A DNA stretch of 64,000 nt from Methanococcoides methylutens MM1 (lineage in GTDB: Archaea > Halobacteriota > Methanosarcinia > Methanosarcinales > Methanosarcinaceae): NCBI RefSeq assembly GCF_000970325.1, contig NZ_CP009518.1, forward strand, positions 1,798,001 to 1,862,000, in the 5' to 3' direction. The notes below the pieces were generated by a model that searched no databases, was not told where the DNA came from, and saw only the letters and a list, made by a program, of their open reading frames with translations. How positions within the stretch are numbered: the stretch's first letter is position 1; each line of letters opens with the position of its first letter. The translations under genes were made by a program, and so were the position numbers. This document shows, piece by piece, positions 49,230 through 58,290 of the stretch.

Positions 49230-50639
49230 ATGGTAGCGAAACGAAATTTAAAAGAATCATCCAGAGCAGTTTCTTCAGTTGTTGGATTATTGCTGATGTA
49301 TTCACTTGCCATCATTGCTGTTGGAATCATATTAGTATATAATGTCCCTGTACTTAACGACATGCAGGACAGTGCAAAAGCGCAGAAAATCGAACAGGGT
49401 TTTACGGTCCTTGATTCACGAATAAGTAAAGTAGCATTGGGAGAAGCTCCCCTTCAGACAACTTCCGTATCCCTTATGGGTGGCGAGATAAATGTCAATG
49501 GACCTGGTGAAGCTGAAAAAGGTACCATGATAATAAAAATCATAAATCATTCCAACCATACCGAACAAATCAATTGTTCTCTGGGCACCATTGAATATGT
49601 TAAAGACGATAGAAAGATTGCATATGAAGGCGGAGGAGTGTGGTCTGACTATGGTTCAAAAGGGGGAATCGTTATGGTATCTCCACCGGAATTCCACTAC
49701 AATTTGGTTACCCTTACAATACCAATAATGTCTATAAAAGGCAATACCTCCGTAAGCGGCACAGGCAATACTGCTATCGTTGTCACATCTAACAATCAAC
49801 CAAATTTATTGTACCCTAACGAATCAATCAACCGATCAAATCCTCTTGTAGATTATGATGAGGTTGAGGTCCACATAAAAAGTGATTACTATAAAGGTTG
49901 GGCAAACTATGCAAATTCACTAACTGGCACCAGTGCACTATTGGATGATGAAAACAAAACTGCCATTCTAACTTTCACAACACGGCTTCCAAATGGAACA
50001 TATCCACTAATGAAGATAATTCCTGTATCCATGATAGATCCAGAACCTTTAGAACCAATAGAAGAGTTCAGTTTTAAGTTAGACGCTGCAAGTGCCAATG
50101 AACTTAACTCAGTCAATGCTGAATTGAAAGCAACTTCAGAAATTGGGACATTAACATATTTGTGGCAGAAAAGGGGAGGAAATAATCAATATGAGCTCGA
50201 AGTCATATATGAAGATGCAATTAATGGTACAAAAGAGATATGGGAAAGTATAGATGTATATCCAGTAATAGGTGATAAGGAGGGTGCAACTTCAACAGTA
50301 GATTTAACGAACAGATCATTTATGGTGAAATATAAACATACTGCAGATACAGAATTTTCGTGGGATCAACCAGGACCTACAACTGAACTTCCAGATGTTG
50401 AAATCAAAGAAGATGATCCATATTCAATAAACGACCTTACGCAGCACTATATGAAATTAATCACTAAAAATGAACCTATTAAATTCGAATTGACCACACA
50501 TGAATATAATAGCAACAATGTAAAGCCAGATCCAGTAGATTACACCACTTCCACATATACTCTTAAATATAAAGGTTTAGGAAATTACATCACATACCTA
50601 CACATCACCCAAAATGAATTGGATGTAACTGTAGAGTAA
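49230..50639 (+). CDS. large pilin-like protein (DUF7289-type), third of three
   Basis: This 469-residue paralogue of the preceding gene has the same architecture: AVSSVVGLLLMYSLAIIAVGIILVYNVPVL helix, KAQKIEQGFTVLDSRISKVALGEAPLQTTSVSLMGGEINV core, and the C-terminal TEFSWDQPGPTTELPDV, NDLTQHYMKLI and YLHITQNELDVTV. The most variable part lies at about 200-330. GGGGAGA precedes the ATG and the 98-base gap may hold its own promoter. A strong terminator follows. Confidence 0.72.
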   Translation: MVAKRNLKESSRAVSSVVGLLLMYSLAIIAVGIILVYNVPVLNDMQDSAKAQKIEQGFTVLDSRISKVALGEAPLQTTSVSLMGGEINVNGPGEAEKGTMIIKIINHSNHTEQINCSLGTIEYVKDDRKIAYEGGGVWSDYGSKGGIVMVSPPEFHYNLVTLTIPIMSIKGNTSVSGTGNTAIVVTSNNQPNLLYPNESINRSNPLVDYDEVEVHIKSDYYKGWANYANSLTGTSALLDDENKTAILTFTTRLPNGTYPLMKIIPVSMIDPEPLEPIEEFSFKLDAASANELNSVNAELKATSEIGTLTYLWQKRGGNNQYELEVIYEDAINGTKEIWESIDVYPVIGDKEGATSTVDLTNRSFMVKYKHTADTEFSWDQPGPTTELPDVEIKEDDPYSINDLTQHYMKLITKNEPIKFELTTHEYNSNNVKPDPVDYTTSTYTLKYKGLGNYITYLHITQNELDVTVE

Positions 50640-50652
50640 AATAAACAAAAAA

Positions 50653-50680
50653 GGGTCATAGAACAATAAATCTATGACCC
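50653..50680. terminator. bidirectional terminator hairpin
   Basis: A perfect 10-bp stem (GGGTCATAGA, 50653-50662, with 50671-50680) and 8-base loop is flanked by A-rich sequence on the left and T-rich on the right (ATTTTTAAATT), so it can end both the pilin-like operon and the opposing DUF4013 gene. Confidence 0.7.
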
Positions 50681-50702
50681 AAAACAATATTTTTAAATTC
50701 CT

Positions 50703-51278
50703 TCACTCAACATCAGAGACTTCCGTATACTCAGCAGTATAGCTCTCTCCTGCACCAACCTGTGCCTCAAGAGCTGCTACCAGTGCAAGGAAGTAGAATG
50801 GTGTTGTCAGTAAAGAACCAACGTAGACCATGCCGCCTATTGCGCTGATCACCCATAGGATGATAGCCAGAACAAGAGTGTCAACAAAGTTGTTCTTGGA
50901 TATCTCGATACTTTCTTTTATGGAATCCATTACGCCGTATCCTCTTATAATAAGGAGAGGGAGGGCATAGATCATCAGTATTGAAAGTACAAGTCCGGGA
51001 AGTACCAGGAACATGAATCCTATTCCCACTATAATGGCAAATAGAATAAAGAATACCCAGCTCTTTATGAAATTATTGAAACCTTCGAAAAGGTCATTGA
51101 TCTCAACCTTTTCGCCTCCCATTCCTTTCACGGCCATGTAAGCAAGACCGTAGAAGAGCGGTGCAATGGTCACAATGAATATGGACCCTATAAATGCTAT
51201 CAATGTAGCTACTACATAAGCTGCGACGTTCTCTTTGAAAACATCCCATGCTCGCCTGAATATTTCTTCATAATCCAT
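50703..51278 (-). CDS. DUF4013 membrane protein
   Basis: The 191-residue protein begins DYEEIFRRAWDVFKENVAAYVVATLIAF and has about five hydrophobic segments, with FLVLPGLVLSILMIYALPLLI and a DSIKESIEISKNNFVDTLVLAIILW block that are typical of archaeal DUF4013 proteins. The function is unknown. The ATG at 51278 has GAGGTGA upstream; the longer frame to 51314 is not supported. Confidence 0.82.
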   Translation of the reverse strand: MDYEEIFRRAWDVFKENVAAYVVATLIAFIGSIFIVTIAPLFYGLAYMAVKGMGGEKVEINDLFEGFNNFIKSWVFFILFAIIVGIGFMFLVLPGLVLSILMIYALPLLIIRGYGVMDSIKESIEISKNNFVDTLVLAIILWVISAIGGMVYVGSLLTTPFYFLALVAALEAQVGAGESYTAEYTEVSDVE

Positions 51279-51387
51279 AATGTCACCTCTAAAATAAAAT
51301 AGGTTTATGGACATAAATAATTTTGCACCGGACTATTTATAGAAGGGTTTGAAGTTAAATTGGCTTGTCGTCCAGCTGTTACTACAA

Positions 51388-52473
51388 TCATTGTTGGTTA
51401 AGTATTGTATACGTAGGGAATGGTATATCGATCTCCTCCTTCCTGAACTCGGAATCTATCAGGGTGTTAACCTCATTTATGACACTGAACTTGTCTGAAG
51501 GATATCTTACCCAGAGGATCAAAGCAAAATCAAGGCTGAAATCGCCATGGTTATCAAATCTTACTGACGGCTCAGGGTAATCCAGAACAAGATCGATGCT
51601 TCTCGCAATGTCCATAAGGACCCTTTTTACCTTTGCAACATCAGAACCATAGACAACACCAATTGTTATTTTTACCATCATCTTCGGCTGGGGTGATGTA
51701 TAATTCACAACCTTGTTGTTCGCGATTATGCTGTTCGGGATGATGATCATATTGTTGTAGAAGTCAAGGATTCTGGTACTTCTGATACCGACCTCTTCCA
51801 CGATGCCCATCTGGCCATCAGCGATCTCAATGCGATCACCATTCTTGAAAGGTTTGTCATAATAGATGGAAAGACCGCCGAAGAACTGTGAGATGGCATC
51901 CTTGGCAGCAAATGCGATGGCAATACCAACGATACCTGCTGATGCGAACAAAGGAACAACGCTTACTCCCCAGACACCTTCGAGTATCAGACCTATACCT
52001 ACCAGACCGATCACAATATCGGAGAGACCTTTCAGGAGTGGAAGCATTTCGTCATCGATCTTTGTCTCTGTCTTCTTTACTAACGATGGAAATACATTGT
52101 CGAACAGTATCCTGTTAAGGCTGATCAAAGTGAATATCCAGACCAGTGCCAAAATGGTCAGCAATATGTCATTGAATATCCACAGATAACTTTCTGCACC
52201 ACCCACTATGGAAAGTGCAAGGAATGCACCCAGGATTATTACAGTATAGTATATTGGTCGCTTTACTGCATGTATTACAAGATCATCGATCTCAAATCTT
52301 GTCTTGGATGTATAATGTAAAACAACCTTCTTGAAAACAATATCCACCAGATAGGCAAGTATAAGCGAGGATAGCATTATCAGGGCAGCTACTGCTAATT
52401 TGTATTCAATTGAACCAAAGAGAGACCCGAATGTTTGCTGGGCATACATGGATACTGTTTCATTGAATGACAT
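51388..52473 (-). CDS. small-conductance mechanosensitive channel, MscS family
   Basis: The 361-residue protein has four hydrophobic segments in the first half, the pore-lining TM3 pattern ASAGIVGIAIAFAAKDAISQFFGGLSIYYDKPFKNGDRIEI, and the MscS beta domain VEEVGIRSTRILDFYNNMIIIPNS. It should release solutes on osmotic downshock. The ATG at 52473 has no obvious ribosome site. It follows the histidine kinase gene by about 29 bases on the same strand and may be co-transcribed with it. Confidence 0.93.
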   Translation of the reverse strand: MSFNETVSMYAQQTFGSLFGSIEYKLAVAALIMLSSLILAYLVDIVFKKVVLHYTSKTRFEIDDLVIHAVKRPIYYTVIILGAFLALSIVGGAESYLWIFNDILLTILALVWIFTLISLNRILFDNVFPSLVKKTETKIDDEMLPLLKGLSDIVIGLVGIGLILEGVWGVSVVPLFASAGIVGIAIAFAAKDAISQFFGGLSIYYDKPFKNGDRIEIADGQMGIVEEVGIRSTRILDFYNNMIIIPNSIIANNKVVNYTSPQPKMMVKITIGVVYGSDVAKVKRVLMDIARSIDLVLDYPEPSVRFDNHGDFSLDFALILWVRYPSDKFSVINEVNTLIDSEFRKEEIDIPFPTYTILNQQ

Positions 52474-52502
52474 AGCTTAAGAATTGGTTAGAAAATATAT
52501 AG

Positions 52503-55500
52503 TTATTTGGACATACCATCCGAAACCAGACGATGGACGGTATCCAGCAGGTCCTTTTTGCTGAAATCCCCTTTTTCCATAACAGAATCCACCTTATCAT
52601 CCAGTAACAGACGATCGTCAGGTGAGATTTCCTTTCCTGTGCATACGACTATTGGAATATTCCCGGTCATTGGATTTGACCTTATTGTGGAGATCACATC
52701 AAACCCGGTGATATCGGGCATCATCAGATCAATTATCACCACATCAGGCTGATCAGCCGTACACATTTCAATTGCATCCATACCGGAATATGCAGAAAGT
52801 GTGGTGAAGCCTCCAGACTCCAGCATGGATGAAAGAAGGTCAACGGCATAAGGCTCGTCATCAACCAGCAAGATCTTCGGACTTTTCCCTTCCAGTTTAT
52901 TTCTGTACCTGTCCATGAGCTTCAAGAGATCATCACGATCGAACGGTTTGGCCAGATATTCTGATGCGCCCAGTTCCAGAGCTGTTTCTTTCTGGTCCAG
53001 CATAGAGATCACCAGAACAGGGATAGCACTGGTAGATGCATCAGCTTTCAATTGGCTGAGCAACTCCCATCCATCCATCTTTGGTAACATTATGTCAAGG
53101 GTAATGGCAAAAGGCTTCAATTTCCTGGCAAGAGCCAGACCCTCCAGACCATCTTCAGCAGCTGCAACACGATAACCACCATCAATAAAAGCCAACATCA
53201 AAAGCTCGCGGGATGTTTCGTCATCCTCTATAACAAGAACCAGCGGATCATCATCCGTGCAATTGTCAGGGACTATTATCTCAGAAGTGGAGCTTTCGCC
53301 TGACCCCCCAAGTGATGGGACTGGCTCGTTGTTAACAATAGCATCATTAGCAGCAGCACCATAAGATACATCAGAGTGGACACTACCCGTATCGGGATCA
53401 AGATCTACTGTCTTTTCAGGAGCATGAACCTGTGCTGCAGACCTCATTGGGTTAGGAGAACTTGCTGCAATGGGGATGTCAAAAGAAAAAATGCTTCCTG
53501 AACCGGGTTTGCTCTTGACCCAGACATTCCCGCCATGCATTTCCACAAAATGTTTGACAATTGTAAGGCCAAGACCACTGCCACCATAACCACGGCGATG
53601 TGAACCGTCTGCCTGAGTGAAGGAATCAAAAAGGGACTTGCAGTCCTCTTCAGGGATACCGATGCCTGTGTCTTTTACCTGAACCAGCAACCTGTCATTG
53701 ACAAATCTTCCACTCAGATCAACAGAACCATCTTCAGGAGTGAACTTAATCGCATTGTCCAACAGATTCTGGAGGACCTGTTCGAACTTCTGTTTATCAG
53801 CATTGATGACAATACCCCTGGGATCCAGCTCGGAATGAAGGTGAACATTCTTCTTTTCAGCCATCCGGGAAAGAGATGAGGAAACTATGTCAAAAGATTC
53901 CCAGACCAGGAAATGCTCAGAATGCAATTCAACATTCCCTGCCTCAAGTCTTGAGATATCCAGAACATCATTGATGATACCCAGGAGCTTCTTACCACTA
54001 TCAGAGATATTACGCACGTACTTCACATGCCTTTCACCAAGAACATCCGATTCATCAAGAAGGATATCGGAAAAGCCAATGATTGCATTTAATGGCGTCC
54101 TTAGCTCATGTGTCATATTAGAAAGGAATTCACATTTAGCAATACTACCATTTTCAGCACTGGCCTTTACAGCAGACAGGTTCTCCTCTTTGTTCCTGCG
54201 TTCTGTGATATCTTTCATTGCGATGAGAACAGAGTCTTTCCCCGCATACTTCACTGGACTGGCATTGATTTCCACAGGAATGGAGGAGCCATCTTTTTTC
54301 ACTATGACGGACTCAAAGGTCAAACTCCCATTATCAGGTACATCGGCCATATGGGCTTTGAATTCCACAGCATGGTCCGGGCCTATAAGGGACACTGACT
54401 TCAAAGATAGCATCTCTTCACGCGTATAACCCGAAATTTCAACCCCCGACCTATTGACATCAAGTAGATTGCCATCCGCATCCTGCACATAAAATGCATC
54501 AGAGAAACCGTCGAGTAGCGCTCTGTAATTTTCCATTGAGTCCTTAAAGCCACATTCAGCGGACTTCTTATCGGTAATATCCATAATTATGCCATGATAG
54601 CGATCACTAAGACCGTTTTCATCCACCTCAAGTTGGGAATGTTCAGATATCCAGTGTACATTTCCACTCTTGTCGAGAATGCGATATTCCCTGGAGAAGG
54701 CCATTCTGTCTTCTTTCAGGGATGCAAGGAGATCTGAGTAGTATCCTTCCGCATCAGCAGGATGGATTATATCAGCATAGAGAACCTCATGGGACATCAG
54801 TTCCTCTGCATCATATCCCAGCTGTGCAACATTATCCGATACATACTCTACTGGAAATCCTTTTTCAGCCTTCCAGAGAAATGCAATAGCAGGACTGTTT
54901 TCATAGATAGATGCAAGTTCTTCTTTCTTTTGTCTTGCTTTACCGGAACCAGGGATCTCCTGTTTGTCTTCCAGAGTGCTTTCCTGAGTACTTGTTAGCG
55001 CACTCTCCACTTCACTTCCCCTTAAGGAAAAGCTCCCTTCATCCGCCTTGATAATAAAATCATCATTCACAGTGTTCATTTCGAGAACTTCAGAAGGAGT
55101 GAACGATCTAAGAGGGCAGGTGCAAATAGACCTCATCCCTATTTCTCTGACAGTATCCTTTACAGTATCGTTGTAAGATCTGATAAGACCAAGACAAGAA
55201 CCTTCGATGTCCTTTAGATCCACATTAAAACGAAGACCATCAAAACCATTCAGGACGGCATGTTCATGCATGAGCTTCCAGTGGTCAAGCAGGAGAGTTG
55301 GAAGCAGTGCCATGTCATTTCCGGGTAATTCCGGGACGGGAAGGATCTCAAGCTGGGAATTGCGAATGTAAGGATCGATGTAGATGCCTTTTTCCTGCAA
55401 GACATCTTTTGCCTTTGCGGTACTTTCCACATCAGGGGTCATCCATACGCACAATTCGTTGCTTTCAAGACCTGACATGAAGTAATCCTGCAGGAAAGCA

Positions 55501-55595
55501 GCCATTTCGGCCAGATCCCTGTATACAAAGCAAAAATGACTTCCTCTTGGAGTGACAGGCATATCGCTGTCCGTTCTTCTTGCTTGATCTTCCAT
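52503..55595 (-). CDS. cytosolic hybrid histidine kinase: MEDS-PAS-PAS-HisKA-HATPase-REC-REC
   Basis: The 1030-residue protein has no membrane helix. Residues about 12-190 form a MEDS domain (methanogen/methylotroph DcmR sensory), a Cys-containing sensor. PAS domains follow at about 228-342 and 355-467. HisKA has the phospho-accepting H496 in NMTHELRTPLN; the ATP lid includes N614 and DTGIGIPEED. After a Ser/Asn/Pro linker, two receivers have phospho-Asp D834 (LDIMLPKMDG) and D956 (IDLMMPDITG). No DNA-binding output is fused. GGAAAGGA five bases before the ATG at 55595 sets the start. The signal is unknown; MEDS links suggest C1 compounds or redox. Confidence 0.9.
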   Translation of the reverse strand: MEDQARRTDSDMPVTPRGSHFCFVYRDLAEMAAFLQDYFMSGLESNELCVWMTPDVESTAKAKDVLQEKGIYIDPYIRNSQLEILPVPELPGNDMALLPTLLLDHWKLMHEHAVLNGFDGLRFNVDLKDIEGSCLGLIRSYNDTVKDTVREIGMRSICTCPLRSFTPSEVLEMNTVNDDFIIKADEGSFSLRGSEVESALTSTQESTLEDKQEIPGSGKARQKKEELASIYENSPAIAFLWKAEKGFPVEYVSDNVAQLGYDAEELMSHEVLYADIIHPADAEGYYSDLLASLKEDRMAFSREYRILDKSGNVHWISEHSQLEVDENGLSDRYHGIIMDITDKKSAECGFKDSMENYRALLDGFSDAFYVQDADGNLLDVNRSGVEISGYTREEMLSLKSVSLIGPDHAVEFKAHMADVPDNGSLTFESVIVKKDGSSIPVEINASPVKYAGKDSVLIAMKDITERRNKEENLSAVKASAENGSIAKCEFLSNMTHELRTPLNAIIGFSDILLDESDVLGERHVKYVRNISDSGKKLLGIINDVLDISRLEAGNVELHSEHFLVWESFDIVSSSLSRMAEKKNVHLHSELDPRGIVINADKQKFEQVLQNLLDNAIKFTPEDGSVDLSGRFVNDRLLVQVKDTGIGIPEEDCKSLFDSFTQADGSHRRGYGGSGLGLTIVKHFVEMHGGNVWVKSKPGSGSIFSFDIPIAASSPNPMRSAAQVHAPEKTVDLDPDTGSVHSDVSYGAAANDAIVNNEPVPSLGGSGESSTSEIIVPDNCTDDDPLVLVIEDDETSRELLMLAFIDGGYRVAAAEDGLEGLALARKLKPFAITLDIMLPKMDGWELLSQLKADASTSAIPVLVISMLDQKETALELGASEYLAKPFDRDDLLKLMDRYRNKLEGKSPKILLVDDEPYAVDLLSSMLESGGFTTLSAYSGMDAIEMCTADQPDVVIIDLMMPDITGFDVISTIRSNPMTGNIPIVVCTGKEISPDDRLLLDDKVDSVMEKGDFSKKDLLDTVHRLVSDGMSK

Positions 55596-55899
55596 CTTGG
55601 TCCTTTCCAAAAACCCGGATACTGATGTTATCTGAGTGAATTGAACTAATAAGATGTAACTCGCCGGAAGCAAAGAAATACATCAGGCAGATATTCAGTT
55701 ATTTTATAATAGGAGAATTGTTTTTGCTATTATATATATTATAACCCATAGAAAAGGGACTGACTCTGATTTTTGTTATTTGGAAGAAAACCATTGAAAG
55801 GAAAGAGAAAACACATTAATTGAAAATGAAAAATAACTGAAAAAGAAAGGGTAAAATAAGTCGAACCCGGAAATGTTAAAGAAAATTAATCTGAGAGGA
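55596..55899. other. intergenic region with probable kinase promoter and T-rich terminator
   Basis: There is no ORF. TATA-like blocks occur at about 55702-55709 and 55730-55743 (minus strand) upstream of the kinase. Closer to 55800-55870 the minus strand is a series of T-tracts after the small gene at 55900, typical of archaeal oligo-T termination. Confidence 0.4.
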
Positions 55900-56253
55900 T
55901 CATTCACCACTTATGATGTTGTCCAGTACAGTGTCAATGTTGTACAGCTTCTCTTTTACAATCTGGTACAACTCCCCAAAATTATCTCCACTTTCTGTGG
56001 ATTTGTAATCTTTTGAACTGTATGAGATATACGGTCCCGGATCATTGGGCATGTACTTGATAGAATCAATTACCTCTTTTACCTCACTGTGATTCACATA
56101 GTATATCAGGAAATAGTCGCCTAGTTCCTTTTGTATAGACCACACGTATGTTTGATTATACTTAAAGAACAGGGTTTCTTGCAATGCTTTTACATCGGTG
56201 ATCAACTCTTCAGAATTGACCATTGCATCTACAGCTTTCAATATTTTACTCAT
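55900..56253 (-). CDS. small hypothetical protein
   Basis: The 117-residue soluble protein is unknown to me. It has an acidic helical N-terminus, a Tyr-rich beta middle (WSIQKELGDYFLIYYVNHSE), and a C-terminal helix. Transcribed divergently from the ferritin-like gene across a 202-base AT-rich gap. Confidence 0.55.
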   Translation of the reverse strand: MSKILKAVDAMVNSEELITDVKALQETLFFKYNQTYVWSIQKELGDYFLIYYVNHSEVKEVIDSIKYMPNDPGPYISYSSKDYKSTESGDNFGELYQIVKEKLYNIDTVLDNIISGE

Positions 56254-56455
56254 TCATACACCACGCACAAAGATAGAATAATATAACCAACTAACTATTT
56301 CCTACTAATTTAGTAAAAATATATTGGTACATGTAAATATACAACTGAAAATGTATCGAGAATAACAAAATAAATAACAAACAAATTTGTAAAAAGACAG
56401 AGATTGAAAAGTAGAATTGCTCCCCCCTTACTCATTCCGAGTAGAATTATATAAG

Positions 56456-56983
56456 ATGAAACAAGATATTCGCAAGAGAATTTATTTTGGAGAGATCCAA
56501 TTGGAAAAGATCAATCAAAAAGAGATCCTGGCCCTGACACTTCAGAGGATGTACTGGATCGAAACTGAAATGGAACAGCTCGTAACATGGGAAGCAAGAA
56601 TAGAGCTTGAGGGTGAACATAAAGAAGCACTTGAAATCCTGTCCAACGATTCCGACAAACATGCCCTTATCCTCGAGAAATGGCTCAACATAGCAAACAT
56701 AGAACTCCCTAGAAGTGCACCCCGAGGAATCCCACAAAAGGGATTTGACTTTTACAGGACAAATGTCTTCGAGATGTTCAGTGAGATCCGAAAATACGAG
56801 ATCCTTGCAAGAAACACATACCACAGTATAACCTCAGCAGAGCCGAAAGTCCTGGAAGAAACATTTCCCGATGAAGAGCAAAGGGGAGAGTTCATTAAAG
56901 ATATGAAGCACCTGGTAGCAGAAGAAGAAAGGCACAAAAGGATCTGCGATGATAAGATCGGAGGGTTTACCAGAGTACTATGA
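56456..56983 (+). CDS. ferritin-like/rubrerythrin-fold protein
   Basis: This 175-residue protein is predicted all-helical with four helices carrying Glu and His at typical positions: LQRMYWIETEMEQLVTWEA, NDSDKHALILEKW, IRKYEILARNTYHSI and LVAEEERHKRICDD. The spaced E...ExxH pattern fits a four-helix bundle diiron fold, but I cannot confirm all ligands. No rubredoxin domain is attached. The start is the ATG at 56456; a longer frame exists from 56417. Confidence 0.55.
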   Translation: MKQDIRKRIYFGEIQLEKINQKEILALTLQRMYWIETEMEQLVTWEARIELEGEHKEALEILSNDSDKHALILEKWLNIANIELPRSAPRGIPQKGFDFYRTNVFEMFSEIRKYEILARNTYHSITSAEPKVLEETFPDEEQRGEFIKDMKHLVAEEERHKRICDDKIGGFTRVL

Positions 56984-57147
56984 ATTTTGAATTTGTTTTT
57001 GAGAAAGTCCGGTCTTTTCAGAACCTATTCATTTTTTCACTTTTTTTGAAATATAACCCTAAAATACAATCATTTTAAGAAAGGATGATTTAAGCCTTCA
57101 AAAATCTTCCAGATAAATCGTTGAAAAACATAGAAAAATAAGAAGAA

Positions 57148-57219
57148 AGCCTCGGGTGGGATTTGAACCCACGACCTCGTCCTTACCAAGGACGCACTAT
57201 ACCCCTAAGCCACCGAGGC
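57148..57219 (-). tRNA. tRNA-Thr (anticodon GGU)
   Basis: A cloverleaf is readable on the minus strand: acceptor GCCTCGG (57219-57213) with CCGAGGC (57155-57149), anticodon stem CGTCC/GGACG with loop TTGGTAA (anticodon GGT), T-arm GTGGG TTCAAAT CCCAC and discriminator T at 57148, which is normal for archaeal tRNA-Thr. CCA is not encoded. There is no intron. Confidence 0.95.
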
Positions 57220-57288
57220 ACCTTCATTGTGGGGGTTGTGATGTGGTTCCCAGATACACAGAATCAATTATGAACCTTTCGGTCGGGT

Positions 57289-57810
57289 TTATAAGTTCCA
57301 GCGGTCATCCACCGGGAACTTCTCGTTTATCCACATGAGGGTCTTGTTGTCGTGTACAATGTGATATGACCTTGAAAGTGCTTTACTGCTTTCGAAAAGC
57401 GGCTCTTCCACGGTTATTTCGATGTTGTCGAAGTCACGGCGAGTTTCGATACCGCTGTTTCTGAGGATCTTGCCAATGGGGATGTCCGCGCGCATCAGGT
57501 CCTGACGGATGTCTTCGGGCATTCTGTCGATGGGCGACAGGGACAGTGCCCTGACGAAGGGCTGGTCGCCTGCGAAGAGTGTCACAAGCCTGTAGTTCAC
57601 ATCAGAACCTACGGCAATATCAAGAAGAGATGCGGTATCCTCATCTGCCTGTATGAGATGCTGTGCCTCAGTAACCACGGAGACGTCCTTGCGGGTCATG
57701 ATCTCAAGCAGGAAAGTAACAGACCCATCGGTACCTGCACATACCCTCAGGCATGTGGGAATCTCAAATGACTTCAGGGCTTTGAGGAAGTCCTTATTAA
57801 CGAATGTCAT
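57289..57810 (-). CDS. chorismate pyruvate-lyase family protein (DUF98)
   Basis: The 173-residue protein matches the archaeal DUF98/UbiC-like family, with PIGKILRNSGIETRRDFDNIEI and the ending SYHIVHDNKTLMWINEKFPV. The family makes 4-hydroxybenzoate from chorismate, which in methanogens feeds methanopterin synthesis. The ATG at 57810 begins MTFVNKDFLKALKSF; an upstream TTG at 57867 is open but less typical. A TATA-like element overlapping the 3' end (57287-57295) may drive the tRNA gene downstream. Confidence 0.78.
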   Translation of the reverse strand: MTFVNKDFLKALKSFEIPTCLRVCAGTDGSVTFLLEIMTRKDVSVVTEAQHLIQADEDTASLLDIAVGSDVNYRLVTLFAGDQPFVRALSLSPIDRMPEDIRQDLMRADIPIGKILRNSGIETRRDFDNIEITVEEPLFESSKALSRSYHIVHDNKTLMWINEKFPVDDRWNL

Positions 57811-57896
57811 AGCTGATCTATATCCACGGATCGGTGTCCTTAGCTTAGATGCCCAGTTGAAGCTCAATTAATAGCTACGAGTGTATTCAAGGATTC

Positions 57897-58208
57897 TTAT
57901 TTGGATACTGCTTTCTTTGCCTGCTTAAGGCGTTCCTTTGCGGTATATCCGGTTGCCAGCTGAAGGAAGTCCCTGAAGCGCTTGTTAGTGTCAAGGATCA
58001 TCTCATCATCGCCGAGAGTAGCATCTGTTACAGTATCTACCACCAGCTTCTTGCCGTTCATCGATACAGACATTTCTGTCATCACACCATAAGAGATTGT
58101 AAGCTTGTCACCTTCACGCTTGATCTCGCCAGGGAAGCATTTGCCGATCTCTTCATACATTCTCTCAATGTCCGGAGAAAAACCACGTTTCAATTTATAT
58201 TCCTGCAT
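57897..58208 (-). CDS. DUF5611 family protein
   Basis: The 103-residue protein beginning MQEYKLKRGFSPDIERMYEEIGKCFPG looks like the DUF5611 family found in Methanosarcinales and relatives: an alpha-beta domain with KLTISYGVMTEMSVSMNGKKLVVDTVTD, then a basic C-terminal tail rich in Lys. Function unknown. The ATG at 58208 is chosen; a longer frame to 58238 is unsupported. Confidence 0.72.
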   Translation of the reverse strand: MQEYKLKRGFSPDIERMYEEIGKCFPGEIKREGDKLTISYGVMTEMSVSMNGKKLVVDTVTDATLGDDEMILDTNKRFRDFLQLATGYTAKERLKQAKKAVSK

Positions 58209-58290
58209 TGCTATCGGATAATAGATGGGTATCAACACGAATAAATATTCCGGTATAGAAGATCATTTGGGAATTAAAGATGGGGGGAGA

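Noticed and set aside
57156..57338. 60-codon plus-strand ORF beginning MGFEPTTSSLP
   Set aside because: This is the usual spurious translation of the strand opposite a tRNA gene, here tRNA-Thr.
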